A stretch of 64,000 nucleotides of DNA from Citrobacter sp. MGH106 (GTDB taxonomy: Bacteria; Pseudomonadota; Gammaproteobacteria; Enterobacterales; Enterobacteriaceae): contig NZ_KQ089823.1 in the NCBI RefSeq assembly GCF_001037495.1, positions 630,295 to 694,294 on the forward strand, read 5' to 3'. Position 1 is the stretch's first letter, and each line of letters starts with the position of its first letter. The notes beneath the pieces are model-generated. The model was given only the letters and a program-made list of their open reading frames with translations, was not told the DNA's origin and did no database searches. A program made the position numbers and the translations under genes. This document shows, one piece after another, positions 21,064-37,037 of the stretch.

Positions 21064-22395
21064 TTATAGGATAAAACGGCTCAGATCTTCATCTGCGACC
21101 AGCGCATCCAGATGTTTGCTCACATATTCGGCATCAATTGTGATGCTTTGGCCGTTCAAATCGCTCGCATCATAGGAAATATCTTCCATCAGACGCTCGA
21201 GAACGGTATGCAAACGACGTGCACCGATGTTTTCGGTGGTTTCGTTGACCTGCCAGGCCGCTTCGGCAATACGTTTAATACCTGATTCAGTGAAGTCGAT
21301 ATTCACGCCTTCGGTCGCCATCAGCGCTTTGTATTGCACGGTGATAGAGGCATTCGGTTCAGTCAGAATACGCTCGAAATCGCTGGTGGTCAGCGCCTGT
21401 AGCTCGACGCGGATTGGCAGACGACCCTGCAGTTCTGGGATCAGGTCAGACGGTTTCGCCACCTGGAACGCGCCGGAGGCGATAAACAGTATGTGATCGG
21501 TTTTCACCATGCCGTGCTTGGTGGAGACGGTGCAGCCTTCAACCAGCGGCAGCAGGTCGCGCTGTACGCCTTCACGGGACACATCCGGACCAGAAGATTC
21601 ACCGCGCTTACAGATTTTGTCGATTTCGTCGATAAACACGATCCCGTGTTGTTCAACGGCGTCGATAGCTTCCTGTTTCAGCTCTTCCGGGTTGACCAGT
21701 TTCGCCGCTTCTTCTTCAATCAGCAGCTTCATCGCATCTTTAATTTTCAGCTTACGCGGTTTTTGTTTCTGGCCGCCTAAGTTCTGGAACATGGACTGCA
21801 ACTGGCTGGTCATCTCTTCCATTCCCGGAGGCGCCATGATTTCTACGCCCATCGGTGCAGCAGCGAGATCAATCTCAATCTCTTTATCGTCCAGTTGGCC
21901 TTCACGCAGTTTTTTACGGAACGCCTGACGTGCAGCGGAAGGTTCCTGCGGCTGTTCTGACTGTCCCCAGTTATTTTTGGCTGGAGGAATCAGCACATCG
22001 AGAATACGTTCTTCCGCCATTTCTTCTGCACGGAAGCGGTTTTTCTCGATAGCCTGAACGCGAACCATTTTAATGGCTGCGTCGGTTAAATCGCGGATGA
22101 TGGAGTCAACTTCTTTACCAACATAGCCGACTTCGGTGAATTTCGTTGCTTCAACTTTGATGAACGGCGCGTTGGCCAGTTTTGCCAGACGGCGGGCAAT
22201 TTCGGTTTTACCGACACCGGTTGGACCAATCATCAGAATGTTTTTTGGCGTGACTTCATGGCGCAGCTCTTCGTCGAGCTGCATACGGCGCCAGCGGTTA
22301 CGCAGGGCAATCGCCACGGAACGCTTGGCGTTATCCTGGCCGATAATGTGTTTGTTCAGTTCGCTGACAATTTCGCGTGGGGTCATTTCAGACAT
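21064..22395 (-). CDS. hslU: ATPase/unfoldase subunit HslU of the HslUV protease
   Basis: A 443-residue AAA+ hexameric unfoldase (ClpY) that feeds proteins such as SulA into HslV. Walker A GPTGVGKT (57-64), Walker B with [10 protein letters not shown], the pore loop GYVG near 90-93, sensor 2 Arg in [12 protein letters not shown] and the C-terminal tail ending LSRFIL, which docks into HslV, are all present. Residues 110-240 form the I domain. Length equals K-12. It is the second gene of hslVU, nine bases after hslV. Heat-shock (sigma-32) control is known in E. coli. Confidence 0.98.
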   Translation of the reverse strand: MSEMTPREIVSELNKHIIGQDNAKRSVAIALRNRWRRMQLDEELRHEVTPKNILMIGPTGVGKTEIARRLAKLANAPFIKVEATKFTEVGYVGKEVDSIIRDLTDAAIKMVRVQAIEKNRFRAEEMAEERILDVLIPPAKNNWGQSEQPQEPSAARQAFRKKLREGQLDDKEIEIDLAAAPMGVEIMAPPGMEEMTSQLQSMFQNLGGQKQKPRKLKIKDAMKLLIEEEAAKLVNPEELKQEAIDAVEQHGIVFIDEIDKICKRGESSGPDVSREGVQRDLLPLVEGCTVSTKHGMVKTDHILFIASGAFQVAKPSDLIPELQGRLPIRVELQALTTSDFERILTEPNASITVQYKALMATEGVNIDFTESGIKRIAEAAWQVNETTENIGARRLHTVLERLMEDISYDASDLNGQSITIDAEYVSKHLDALVADEDLSRFIL

Positions 22396-22404
22396 GGGGG
22401 ATCC

Positions 22405-22935
22405 TTACGCTTTGGAGTTCAATTCTTCGATGGTATGGAAGTGGTTGGTATAAATGCAGATATCCCCTGCAATATCCAACGCTTTCTCAGCAATCTCGCG
22501 TGCGCCAAGCTCGGTGTTTTCCAGCAGAGCGCGTGCTGCAGCCTGGGCGTAGGGACCGCCGGAGCCGATGGCAATCAGATCGTTTTCTGGCTGGATGACA
22601 TCGCCATTACCCGTGATGATGAGCGATGCAGTTTCATCTGCAACGGCCAACAATGCTTCGAGTTTGCGCAGCATACGATCGGTTCGCCAGTCTTTCGCCA
22701 GTTCAACGGCAGCTTTCACCAGATGACCCTGATGCATTTCCAGTTTGCGTTCAAACAATTCAAACAGCGTGAATGCATCCGCAGTGCCGCCCGCAAAGCC
22801 CGCAATGACTTTGTCGTTGTACAGACGGCGGACTTTTTTCACGTTGCCTTTCATTACGGTGTTACCCAGTGTGGCCTGACCATCACCGGCGATTACCACA
22901 TGGCCGTTACGGCGTACGCTTACTATTGTTGTCAC
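22405..22935 (-). CDS. hslV: Peptidase subunit HslV of the HslUV protease
   Basis: A 176-residue threonine protease related to proteasome beta subunits. After removal of Met1, Thr2 (MTTIVSVRR) is the nucleophile, and Lys in NVKKVRR and the SGGPYAQAA loop shape the active site. Two hexameric rings form the proteolytic chamber capped by HslU in the cytoplasm. Length equals K-12. It is the first gene of hslVU and has a GC-rich hairpin in its leader (22970-22990). The upstream codirectional gene is ftsN. Confidence 0.98.
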   Translation of the reverse strand: MTTIVSVRRNGHVVIAGDGQATLGNTVMKGNVKKVRRLYNDKVIAGFAGGTADAFTLFELFERKLEMHQGHLVKAAVELAKDWRTDRMLRKLEALLAVADETASLIITGNGDVIQPENDLIAIGSGGPYAQAAARALLENTELGAREIAEKALDIAGDICIYTNHFHTIEELNSKA

Positions 22936-22969
22936 GAGCAGACCCCTTGGTTACAAATGCAGAATACAG

Positions 22970-22990
22970 GCCCCGCACAGTGTACGGGGC
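22970..22990 (-). promoter_or_regulatory. Hairpin in the hslVU leader
   Basis: GCCCCG-N9-CGGGGC lies 34 bases before the hslV start. A stable 5' UTR stem-loop of hslVU affecting expression and mRNA life is described in E. coli; this is the likely equivalent. There is no T run, so it is not a standard terminator for ftsN. Confidence 0.6.
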
Positions 22991-23026
22991 GTAATGCAAG
23001 TATAGATGGGGGGGATTTTGGGGGTT

Positions 23027-24037
<1,011 letters not shown>

Positions 24038-24130
24038 TATCGTTTCGCTGTATTTATTCGTTCGTCAGCCCGCCATGTTACTTAAGCGGCGGGCCTTTGA
24101 CCAGACAGGGGAGTCCGAAAGCACTTTACT

Positions 24131-25156
24131 TTAAGTCAATGCCCGCGTAGAGCCCCGAATAATAAGCTCACAGTCCAGTAAACGTGAGCCACTACTGACG
24201 TTATGCCCTTGTAATTGATCGAGCAGTAACAGCATAGCTTCACGTCCGATATCGAAACGCGGCTGTGCAACGGTTGTCAGGGGTGGATCACAAAATTCTG
24301 TGAGTGAAATGTTATCAAAGCCAATAATGGATAAATCGTCAGGTACTTTTAAGCCCTGACGTTTGGCATATGAGAGTGCGCCCAGCGCCATGACATCGCT
24401 GTGACAGAAAACAGCGGTAGGCGGCTGTGGTAGCTCAAGCAGCTGTTTCAGTGCGTTTGCACCTGCTTCATAGGTAAAATTACCGCGCGCGATAAAATGT
24501 GGATCGACCGTAATCCCGCTGCGGCGCAACGCCTGAACGTAACCTTGCAGGCGGTAGTGACACAGTGGCATATCCTCTGGCCCGGCGATACAGCCAATAC
24601 GCTGATGACCCAGTTCAAGCAGATAGTTCATCGCATTAAACGCAGCGGTGAGGTTATCAATATGAACGGTGGGGAGCTCCAGCTCTGGCGCGAATTCGTT
24701 GGACATCACCATCGGTGGCAAATTGCGTTGCTCTTCCACGCTGGCATCAAACGGCAGACGTGAGCTAAGCAGTACCATGCCATCGATCTGCTTGGTGATA
24801 ATGAGGTTAAGAAAAGTCTTTTCCTCCTGGTTCTGGTGCGCGCAATCACCGATCAGCACCAGGTACCCCTGCTCCGCGGCGGTGACCTCAATGCCCCGGA
24901 TAATTTCACTAAAGAACGGGTCGCAAATATCCGGAACAATCACCAGAATGGTACGTGATTCATTGCGCTTAACGTTGCGCCCCATCGATTGGGGGAGATA
25001 TCCCACTTCCAGCGCGGCCTGCTCAACCCGGCTACGGGTGGACTGAGAGACTTTGTCCGGGTTCATTAATGCACGGGAGACGGTTGCCGTGGAGACTTTC
25101 GCCTTCAGGGCAACATCTTTCATCGTAGCGGCAGCGACCTGCTTATTCGGTTTCAC
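24131..25156 (-). CDS. cytR: LacI-family nucleoside regulator CytR
   Basis: A 341-residue cytoplasmic repressor. The N-terminal helix-turn-helix with hinge helix reads DVALKAKVSTATVSRALMNP. The rest is a periplasmic-binding-protein-like core that binds cytidine. It represses deo, nupC, nupG, udp and cdd by acting with cAMP-CRP as an anti-activator. Length equals K-12. It stands 93 bases before ftsN on the same strand, with its own 157-base upstream region. Confidence 0.97.
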   Translation of the reverse strand: MKPNKQVAAATMKDVALKAKVSTATVSRALMNPDKVSQSTRSRVEQAALEVGYLPQSMGRNVKRNESRTILVIVPDICDPFFSEIIRGIEVTAAEQGYLVLIGDCAHQNQEEKTFLNLIITKQIDGMVLLSSRLPFDASVEEQRNLPPMVMSNEFAPELELPTVHIDNLTAAFNAMNYLLELGHQRIGCIAGPEDMPLCHYRLQGYVQALRRSGITVDPHFIARGNFTYEAGANALKQLLELPQPPTAVFCHSDVMALGALSYAKRQGLKVPDDLSIIGFDNISLTEFCDPPLTTVAQPRFDIGREAMLLLLDQLQGHNVSSGSRLLDCELIIRGSTRALT

Positions 25157-25313
25157 TCTTTCTCCTCGCCAGAGAGCTGCTGGCGCAGACCTGTCCCTGG
25201 GTAACCTTCATTTGAAATATTTTTATCAGATAGTGAATAGAAGCAGTTACAGAATTTTCATAAAAAGTGTGATGGATATTTAATTTTACGATCCGCCTCG
25301 CATCATGAGGGGG

Positions 25314-27512
<2,199 letters not shown>

Positions 27513-27677
27513 TTAATCATCCTGACTTGAATTCTGGCGGGTTAGTATACACATTAGTGAGAAGCGGAATGCGGATCAGTTTGCATGAGCAGGTTAATTT
27601 CTGTATGATTCGCCGCCTTTGATACAAATTTGTATCACTGACCTATACTATTAACATCGCGTGGTGTCTGGCGTTAG

Positions 27678-27929
<252 letters not shown>

Positions 27930-27943
27930 GTTTTTCTGCTGTC

Positions 27944-27972
27944 AAAAAAAAGCGCCTTACGGCGCTTTTTTT
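27944..27972. terminator. Bidirectional terminator between rpmE and metJ
   Basis: AGCGCC-TTAC-GGCGCT stem with seven A before and a run of seven T after. It can act for both converging genes. Confidence 0.93.
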
Positions 27973-27983
27973 GTACCCGGCGT

Positions 27984-28301
27984 TTAGTATTCCCACGTTT
28001 CCGGGTCGATCCCCAGTTCACGCATAATTACCTTCGCCTCTTCAGGAATTTCATCACTGCGTTCTTTACGCAGATCATCATCGTTGGGTAACGGTTGCCC
28101 GGTAAAGGCATGCAGAAACGCTTCACACAGCAGTTCGCTGTTGGTGGCGTGGCGCAGGTTGTTCACCTGACGACGCGTGCGTTCATCGGTAAGGATTTTT
28201 AACACCTTCAGAGGAATGGAAACCGTAATTTTTTTGACTTGCTCACTCTTCTTACCGTGCTCAGCGTATGGGCTGATATATTCGCCGCTCCATTCAGCCA
28301 T
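27984..28301 (-). CDS. metJ: Methionine repressor MetJ
   Basis: A 105-residue ribbon-helix-helix repressor that uses S-adenosylmethionine as corepressor. The beta-ribbon that reads the MET boxes is in [20 protein letters not shown]. Dimers bind tandem 8-bp boxes cooperatively. MAEWSGEY at 28301 is the K-12 start; an eight-codon upstream extension is ignored. It is divergent from metB, with five MET boxes between, so it represses itself as well as metBL. Nearly identical to K-12 apart from a few residues near the C-terminus. Confidence 0.98.
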   Translation of the reverse strand: MAEWSGEYISPYAEHGKKSEQVKKITVSIPLKVLKILTDERTRRQVNNLRHATNSELLCEAFLHAFTGQPLPNDDDLRKERSDEIPEEAKVIMRELGIDPETWEY

Positions 28302-28470
28302 GAGATACCTAATCCTCTTTGTCATTTATATTGAGGCCGGAAACTGAGCCCGAGCCATAATTTCATTGCGCGTAGTTTATCGTAGTGGCGAGGCCCTGAC
28401 ACGAAGTTAGCCATCGCAGATGTGCGCTAATGCATATAATTTTAACGGCTATTTCCAGTTTGCTCAATCT

Positions 28471-28510
28471 ATACGCAAAGAAGTTTAGATGTCCAGATGT
28501 ATTGACGGCT
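28471..28510. promoter_or_regulatory. Five tandem MET boxes between metJ and metB
   Basis: Consecutive 8-mers ATACGCAA, AGAAGTTT, AGATGTCC, AGATGTAT and TGACGGCT resemble the MetJ consensus AGACGTCT. The two central boxes are the best. They lie 62 bases upstream of metB. Confidence 0.85.
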
Positions 28511-28571
28511 ATTGTAACAATGATTACTCTGGTGCCTGACTTTTCACCGGCTCAGCCAGGAACTCCTCAAT

Positions 28572-29732
28572 ATGACGCGTAAACAGGCCACCATCGCAGT
28601 GCGTAGCGGATTAAATGACGACGAGCAGTACGGTTGCGTTGTCCCGCCGATTCACCTTTCCAGTACCTATAACTTCACTGGTTTTAATGAGCCGCGAGCC
28701 CATGACTATTCACGTCGCGGCAACCCGACGCGTGATGTCGTCCAGCGCGCGCTGGCTGAGCTGGAAGGAGGGGCTGGTGCAGTGCTGACCAATACTGGCA
28801 TGTCGGCGATCCATCTGGTGACTACGGTGTTCCTGAAGCCTGGTGATTTACTGGTGGCGCCACACGACTGTTACGGCGGCAGCTATCGTCTGTTTGACAG
28901 TCTGGCGAAGCGCGGTTGTTATCGCGTCCTGTTTGTCGATCAGGGTAATGAGCAGGCACTCAAGGCGGCACTGGCGGAAAAACCGCAGTTAGTGCTGGTG
29001 GAAAGCCCGAGTAATCCCCTGTTACGCGTGGTGGATATTGCGAAAATCTGCCAGCTGGCGCGTGAAGCTGGCGCGGTGAGTGTTGTGGATAACACTTTTT
29101 TAAGCCCTGCACTGCAAAATCCACTGGCATTGGGCGCCGATCTGGTGTTGCATTCATGCACGAAATATTTAAACGGTCACTCTGATGTGGTGGCTGGCGT
29201 AGTGATTGCGAAAGATCCTGAAACGGTCACTGAGCTGGCATGGTGGGCGAATAATATTGGCGTAACCGGCGGCGCATTTGATAGCTATCTGCTGTTGCGT
29301 GGCCTGCGTACTTTGTCACCGCGTATGGAAGTGGCACAACGTAATGCTCAGGCGATTGTGGACTATTTGCAAACCCAGCCGCTGGTGAAAAAACTGTATC
29401 ACCCGTCACTGCCGGATAATCAGGGGCATGAGATTGCCGCGCGCCAACAAAAAGGTTTTGGCGCGATGTTGAGTTTTGAACTGGATGGTGATGAGCAAAC
29501 GCTGCGTCGCTTCCTGGGCGGGTTGTCGTTGTTTACGCTGGCGGAATCATTAGGGGGAGTTGAAAGTCTGATCTCCCACGCCGCAACCATGACACATGCG
29601 GGTATGGCACCAGAAGCGCGTGCTGCTGCCGGAATTTCTGAAACGCTGCTGCGTATCTCCACCGGTATTGAAGATGGCGAAGATTTAATTGCCGACCTGG
29701 AAAATGGCTTCCGGGCTGCAAACAAGGGGTAA
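28572..29732 (+). CDS. metB: Cystathionine gamma-synthase
   Basis: A 386-residue cytoplasmic PLP enzyme that joins O-succinylhomoserine and cysteine to give cystathionine. The PLP Lys is in HSCTKYLNGHSD (about residue 198). Other family marks are YSRRGNPTRD and the C-terminal SLGGVESLISHAATMTH. It acts as a tetramer. Length equals K-12. It is first in metBL, two bases before metL, and controlled by MetJ at the boxes upstream. Confidence 0.98.
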   Translation: MTRKQATIAVRSGLNDDEQYGCVVPPIHLSSTYNFTGFNEPRAHDYSRRGNPTRDVVQRALAELEGGAGAVLTNTGMSAIHLVTTVFLKPGDLLVAPHDCYGGSYRLFDSLAKRGCYRVLFVDQGNEQALKAALAEKPQLVLVESPSNPLLRVVDIAKICQLAREAGAVSVVDNTFLSPALQNPLALGADLVLHSCTKYLNGHSDVVAGVVIAKDPETVTELAWWANNIGVTGGAFDSYLLLRGLRTLSPRMEVAQRNAQAIVDYLQTQPLVKKLYHPSLPDNQGHEIAARQQKGFGAMLSFELDGDEQTLRRFLGGLSLFTLAESLGGVESLISHAATMTHAGMAPEARAAAGISETLLRISTGIEDGEDLIADLENGFRAANKG

Positions 29733-29734
29733 AC

Positions 29735-32167
29735 ATGAGTGTGATTGCGCAGGCAGGGGCGAAGGGTCGTCAACTGCACAAATTTGGTGGTAGTAGTCTG
29801 GCAGACGTGAAATGTTATTTGCGTGTCGCAGGTATTATGGCGGAGTACTCGCAGCCTGACGATATGATGGTTGTTTCAGCTGCAGGCAGCACCACTAACC
29901 AGTTGATTAGCTGGCTGAAGTTAAGCCAGACCGATCGTCTTTCTGCGCATCAGGTTCAGCAGGCGTTACGCCGCTATCAGAGCGAACTTATTAGCGGCTT
30001 ATTGCCGCCAGACGTGGCCGATGGGTTGATCGGCGCGTTTATCAACGATCTGGAGCGCCTGGCCGGTTTGCTCGACAGTGGCGTGAACGATGCGGTCTAC
30101 GCCGAAGTCGTAGGGCATGGCGAAGTGTGGTCGGCACGCCTGATGTCTGCCGTGCTTAATCAGCAGGGGCTGGAGTCGACCTGGCTGGATGCGCGTGAGT
30201 TTTTGCGTGCTGAGCGCGGCGCTCAACCGCAGGTGGATGAAGGTCTCTCTTACCCATTATTACAACAACTGCTGGCTCAGCATCCGGGCAAGCGCCTGGT
30301 AGTGACCGGTTTTATCAGTCGCAGCAATGCGGGCGAAACGGTATTGCTGGGGCGTAACGGCTCTGACTACTCTGCGACGCAAGTCGGTGCGCTGGCGGGT
30401 GTTTCCCGGGTGACCATCTGGAGCGATGTCGCCGGGGTATACAGTGCGGACCCACGAAAAGTGAAGGATGCCTGTCTGTTGCCATTGCTGCGTCTGGACG
30501 AAGCCAGCGAACTGGCTCGTCTGGCCGCTCCGGTTCTGCATGCCCGGACTTTACAGCCGGTTTCTGGCAGCGATATCGACCTTCAGTTGCGCTGCAGCTA
30601 TACGCCGGATCAGGGATCTACGCGCATTGAACGCGTGCTGGCTTCCGGTACCGGAGCGCGTATTGTGACCAGCCATGACGATGTCTGCCTGATTGAATTC
30701 CTGGTTCCAGGCGGTCAGGACTTTAAGCTGGCGTATAAAGAGATCGATCAGATTTTAAAACGCACACAGGTGCGTCCGCTGGCGGTTGGCGTGCATCCCG
30801 ATCGCCAACTCCTGCAATTTTGCTACACCTCAGAAGTCGCTGACGGCGCACTGAAAATTCTTGATGAGGCCGGTTTACCTGGCGAGCTGCGTTTACGTCA
30901 GGGGCTGGCGCTGGTGGCGATGGTTGGGGCTGGCGTGACACGCAATCCGCTGCACTGCCACCGTTTCTGGCAGCAACTGAAAGGTCAGCCGGTAGAGTTT
31001 ACCTGGCAGTCGGAAGAGGGCATCAGTCTGGTTGCCGTACTGCGTACCGGTCCGACTGAAAGCCTGATTCAGGGACTGCACCAGTCTATCTTCCGCGCAG
31101 AAAAACGTATTGGTCTGGTGTTGTTCGGGAAGGGGAATATTGGTTCTCGCTGGCTGGAACTGTTCGCCCGTGAACAAAGCACGCTTTCTGCACGTACCGG
31201 TTTTGAGTTTGTGCTGGCAGGCGTGGTGGATAGCCGCCGTAGCCTGCTGAACTATGAAGGGCTGGATGCCAGCCGCGCATTAGCCTTCTTCGATGACGAA
31301 GCAGTGGAACAGGATGAAGAGTCGCTGTTCCTGTGGATGCGCGCCCACCCGTATGATGATTTAGTTGTGCTGGACGTGACCGCCAGCGAACAGCTGGCGG
31401 ATCAGTATCTGGATTTCGCCAGCCACGGTTTTCACGTTATCAGCGCCAATAAACTGGCAGGCGCGAGCACCAGTAACAAGTATCGCCAAATCCACGATGC
31501 CTTCGAAAAAACGGGCCGCCATTGGTTGTATAACGCCACCGTTGGCGCCGGGTTGCCGATCAACCATACCGTGCGCGATCTGATTGATAGCGGTGATACC
31601 ATTCTGTCGATCAGTGGGATCTTCTCCGGTACGCTGTCGTGGCTGTTCCTGCAATTTGACGGATCTGTCCCGTTTACCGATCTGGTGGATCAGGCGTGGC
31701 AGCAGGGGTTGACTGAACCGGACCCGCGAGTGGACCTTTCGGGCAAAGATGTGATGCGCAAGCTGGTGATTCTGGCGCGCGAAGCCGGTTACGATATCGA
31801 ACCGGATCAGGTTCGTGTGGAGTCCCTGGTACCAGCGCACTGTGAAGAAGGCTCAATTGATCATTTCTTTGAAAATGGCGATGAGCTGAACGAGCAGATG
31901 GTACAGCGTCTGGAAGCCGCCCGTGAAATGGGGCTGGTGCTACGCTACGTGGCGCGTTTTGATGCTAACGGCAAAGCACGCGTCGGTGTTGAAGCGGTGC
32001 GACCAGAACATCCGCTGGCGGCGCTACTGCCGTGCGATAACGTGTTCGCCATTGAAAGTCGCTGGTATCGCGATAACCCGCTGGTGATTCGCGGACCGGG
32101 GGCGGGTCGAGATGTGACTGCTGGCGCTATTCAGTCGGATATCAATCGCCTGGCGCAACTGCTGTAG
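29735..32167 (+). CDS. metL: Bifunctional aspartokinase II / homoserine dehydrogenase II
   Basis: An 810-residue cytoplasmic fusion enzyme. The N-terminal aspartate kinase (about 1-290) starts with KFGGSSLAD and contains LLGRNGSDYSA. ACT-like regulatory segments follow (about 310-450). The C-terminal homoserine dehydrogenase has the NAD-binding LFGKGNIGSRW and the catalytic region SANKLAGAS. Together they make aspartyl phosphate and reduce the semialdehyde to homoserine for methionine. Length equals K-12. It follows metB by two bases and is repressed by MetJ. In K-12 metF comes next; here two extra genes intervene. Confidence 0.98.
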   Translation: MSVIAQAGAKGRQLHKFGGSSLADVKCYLRVAGIMAEYSQPDDMMVVSAAGSTTNQLISWLKLSQTDRLSAHQVQQALRRYQSELISGLLPPDVADGLIGAFINDLERLAGLLDSGVNDAVYAEVVGHGEVWSARLMSAVLNQQGLESTWLDAREFLRAERGAQPQVDEGLSYPLLQQLLAQHPGKRLVVTGFISRSNAGETVLLGRNGSDYSATQVGALAGVSRVTIWSDVAGVYSADPRKVKDACLLPLLRLDEASELARLAAPVLHARTLQPVSGSDIDLQLRCSYTPDQGSTRIERVLASGTGARIVTSHDDVCLIEFLVPGGQDFKLAYKEIDQILKRTQVRPLAVGVHPDRQLLQFCYTSEVADGALKILDEAGLPGELRLRQGLALVAMVGAGVTRNPLHCHRFWQQLKGQPVEFTWQSEEGISLVAVLRTGPTESLIQGLHQSIFRAEKRIGLVLFGKGNIGSRWLELFAREQSTLSARTGFEFVLAGVVDSRRSLLNYEGLDASRALAFFDDEAVEQDEESLFLWMRAHPYDDLVVLDVTASEQLADQYLDFASHGFHVISANKLAGASTSNKYRQIHDAFEKTGRHWLYNATVGAGLPINHTVRDLIDSGDTILSISGIFSGTLSWLFLQFDGSVPFTDLVDQAWQQGLTEPDPRVDLSGKDVMRKLVILAREAGYDIEPDQVRVESLVPAHCEEGSIDHFFENGDELNEQMVQRLEAAREMGLVLRYVARFDANGKARVGVEAVRPEHPLAALLPCDNVFAIESRWYRDNPLVIRGPGAGRDVTAGAIQSDINRLAQLL

Positions 32168-32172
32168 TTTTG

Positions 32173-32250
32173 TTGCCGGATGACGCTGAGTTTATCCGGC
32201 CAGTGTGATTGTTAGGCCGGATAAAGATGTTAACGCATCTTATCCGGCGG
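32173..32250. repeat. REP pair (BIME) after metL
   Basis: Unit 1 pairs TTGCCGGATGA with TTATCCGGC, and unit 2 pairs GGCCGGATAA with TTATCCGGC. They separate metL from the convergent accessory gene. Confidence 0.87.
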
Positions 32251-32259
32251 GCAGCTTCG

Positions 32260-32634
32260 CTATTCGTGAGCTGAAAAGACCTCTTTTGCAGCGAAAAGGC
32301 CATTCAGCGCGGCTGGAAAACCTGCATATACAGCCATCTGCATTATCACCTCAATGATCTCTTCCTGCGTTAATCCAACATGCAGAGCAGCGGCAATGTG
32401 TACTTTCAACTGTGGCGTCGCGTTGCCAAGAGCGGTTAATGCGGCGACGGTCGCAATTTCCCGACTGCGTAAATCGAGTCCCGGTCGGGAATAGATATCA
32501 CCGAAAGGAAATTCGAGCAGATAGCGGGCGAAATCTGGCGCAATATCTTTCAGGCTTTCCAGCACTGCGTCGCCGCTTTTGCCATCCACCTGTTGCAGCA
32601 TTTTTTGTCCGGTAATATAGCGTTCTGAAAACAT
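32260..32634 (-). CDS. Carboxymuconolactone-decarboxylase-family protein
   Basis: A 124-residue soluble protein. The segments SRPGLDLRSREIATVAAL and HVGLTQEEIIEVIMQMAVYAG are the conserved helices of the CMD family. There is no cysteine anywhere, so it cannot use the CxxC peroxidase chemistry of AhpD. It is closer to gamma-carboxymuconolactone decarboxylase, or to the many small oxidation-linked relatives of unknown function. It is divergent from a LysR-type regulator, 89 bases away, a common arrangement of a controlled enzyme and its regulator. K-12 lacks both genes at this place. The substrate is unknown. Confidence 0.85.
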   Translation of the reverse strand: MFSERYITGQKMLQQVDGKSGDAVLESLKDIAPDFARYLLEFPFGDIYSRPGLDLRSREIATVAALTALGNATPQLKVHIAAALHVGLTQEEIIEVIMQMAVYAGFPAALNGLFAAKEVFSAHE

Positions 32635-32710
32635 GGTTTATCCCTCGTTTGTCTGGTGTATGACGTGAGGATAGGTTGTGGGCGTTTCTATAGATAATAC
32701 CGTTTTCGTG

Positions 32711-32725
32711 ATACCTTTTCGGTAT
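32711..32725. promoter_or_regulatory. LysR-type operator (T-N11-A) overlapping the regulator start
   Basis: ATACC-TTTTC-GGTAT is a perfect inverted repeat with a T-N11-A core (32712-32724). A further ATACCG at 32697 repeats the half-site. It covers the start codon of the LysR gene, suggesting autorepression together with control of the divergent gene. Confidence 0.5.
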
Positions 32726-33677
32726 GACAACCCAACCGCTTAATTCTCTGGATATCCGCCTGCTACGCTATTTCGTCGTGGTAGCGGAAGAGAACAACAT
32801 GAGCCGTGCGGCACAGCGCCTGTTTATGTCGCAGCCTCCGCTCAGTCGCCATATTCGCCAGCTTGAAGTTCGCCTGGGGGTGACGCTTTTTACCCGTCAT
32901 AGCCGTGGACTCTCGCTGACGGAAGATGGGTTGCGTGTACTGGAGATGGTTCGCCCGCTGCTGACGCTACAGGACACAACCTATCTTGCGTTGAGCCAAC
33001 TGGCGAAAGCGGATGGGCAAGGGCTACGACTGGGGTTAAGCACTGCGTTTGAGCAAGGTATATTTGCATCGTTTGAGTCGCATTTGGTTGAGCGTGTCGA
33101 GACGCTGCACATTGTACGTCACGCGTCGACCGAACTGGTGCGGCAGGTACGCCGGGGTAAACTGGATGCTGCGCTGGTGGCATTACCGCTGGAAACGGCG
33201 GGGGTTACGGTGACGGATTTACCCTGGCATGAGCCGCTGATTGCCGCGTTGCCAGCCTCCTGGCCAGAAGCGGCTGAGAAATCGCTGTCACTGAGGACGC
33301 TCAATCACAGGCCGCTGTTCTGGTTTAAGAGAGAGCGTAATCCGGCCTTTTTCGACTATACCCACCAGATATTCAGACGCGCAGGTTATTCTCCTGCCTG
33401 CATTGAAGAACCTCTTGAACATGATGTTTTGTTAGCCCGAATTGCGCATGGCGATGGCCTGAGTATTCTCCCCGCCTCTTTTGCGGCTATTCAGCGTCAG
33501 GGCGTGACTTTTTGCCCGCTGAATGGCTGTGATTTGCGTATCAACACTGGTCTGGTGATATCACCAGGGCAGGAAGATCGCCTGAAATGGCTCCCGGCGT
33601 TGATAAAATCTCTTCTGCCAGCAAACCAGAATGAATTTATTTCACCTTCGCTGAGTATTCCTCACCTTCCACAATGA
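32724..33677 (+). CDS. LysR-family transcriptional regulator
   Basis: A 317-residue regulator. The winged helix-turn-helix is at residues 9-68 (NMSRAAQRLFMSQPPLSRHI), followed by a linker helix and a two-lobed inducer-binding domain (about 95-300). The opening SLDIRLLRYFVVVAEE and FTRHSRGLSLTEDG are typical of the CatR/BenM/CynR-like branch that senses aromatic or small organic acids, but I cannot name the inducer. The Shine-Dalgarno is weak, and the start codon lies within an inverted repeat. Its likely target is the divergent CMD-family gene. It is absent between metL and metF in K-12. Confidence 0.87.
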   Translation: MTTQPLNSLDIRLLRYFVVVAEENNMSRAAQRLFMSQPPLSRHIRQLEVRLGVTLFTRHSRGLSLTEDGLRVLEMVRPLLTLQDTTYLALSQLAKADGQGLRLGLSTAFEQGIFASFESHLVERVETLHIVRHASTELVRQVRRGKLDAALVALPLETAGVTVTDLPWHEPLIAALPASWPEAAEKSLSLRTLNHRPLFWFKRERNPAFFDYTHQIFRRAGYSPACIEEPLEHDVLLARIAHGDGLSILPASFAAIQRQGVTFCPLNGCDLRINTGLVISPGQEDRLKWLPALIKSLLPANQNEFISPSLSIPHLPQ

Positions 33678-33713
33678 TTTTTCAGTTGACGTCACTGCGC
33701 TTTTCCGTCATTT

Positions 33714-33737
33714 TTACATCTAGACGTCTAAACGTAT
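33714..33737. promoter_or_regulatory. MET boxes upstream of metF
   Basis: Adjacent 8-mers TTACATCT, AGACGTCT and AAACGTAT; the middle one is a perfect MetJ consensus. They end 49 bases before the metF start. Confidence 0.85.
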
Positions 33738-33783
33738 AGCAGTTCACAACACAACATATAACGACAAAAGATTGATGAGGTAA

Positions 33784-34674
<891 letters not shown>

Positions 34675-34686
34675 ACAGATGCCCCA

Positions 34687-34707
34687 GCCCTCTACGGAGG
34701 GCTTTTT
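34687..34707 (+). terminator. Intrinsic terminator of metF
   Basis: GCCCTC-TACG-GAGGGC stem with a four-base loop followed by five T, 13 bases after the stop codon. Confidence 0.9.
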
Positions 34708-34739
34708 ATTGATCATTTTGATCTACATCTCTGTAACTT

Positions 34740-34842
34740 AAAATATAAAAGGAATTAGCTATCGAATCTGTGGGTTATTTCGACTATATCTTATCTCTGG
34801 TGGTGTATATCGTAGTCAGAACACTGTAAAGGGAGCATATAG
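34740..34842 (+). promoter_or_regulatory. katG promoter region with likely OxyR site
   Basis: AT-rich region with spaced CTAT/ATAG-like half-sites (TTAGCTATCGA, TCGACTATATC, TTATC) of the kind contacted by OxyR on katG in E. coli. Exact contacts were not resolved. AAAGGGAG precedes the start codon. Confidence 0.45.
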
Positions 34843-37023
<2,181 letters not shown>

Positions 37024-37037
37024 TCTCAACGTCTAAC

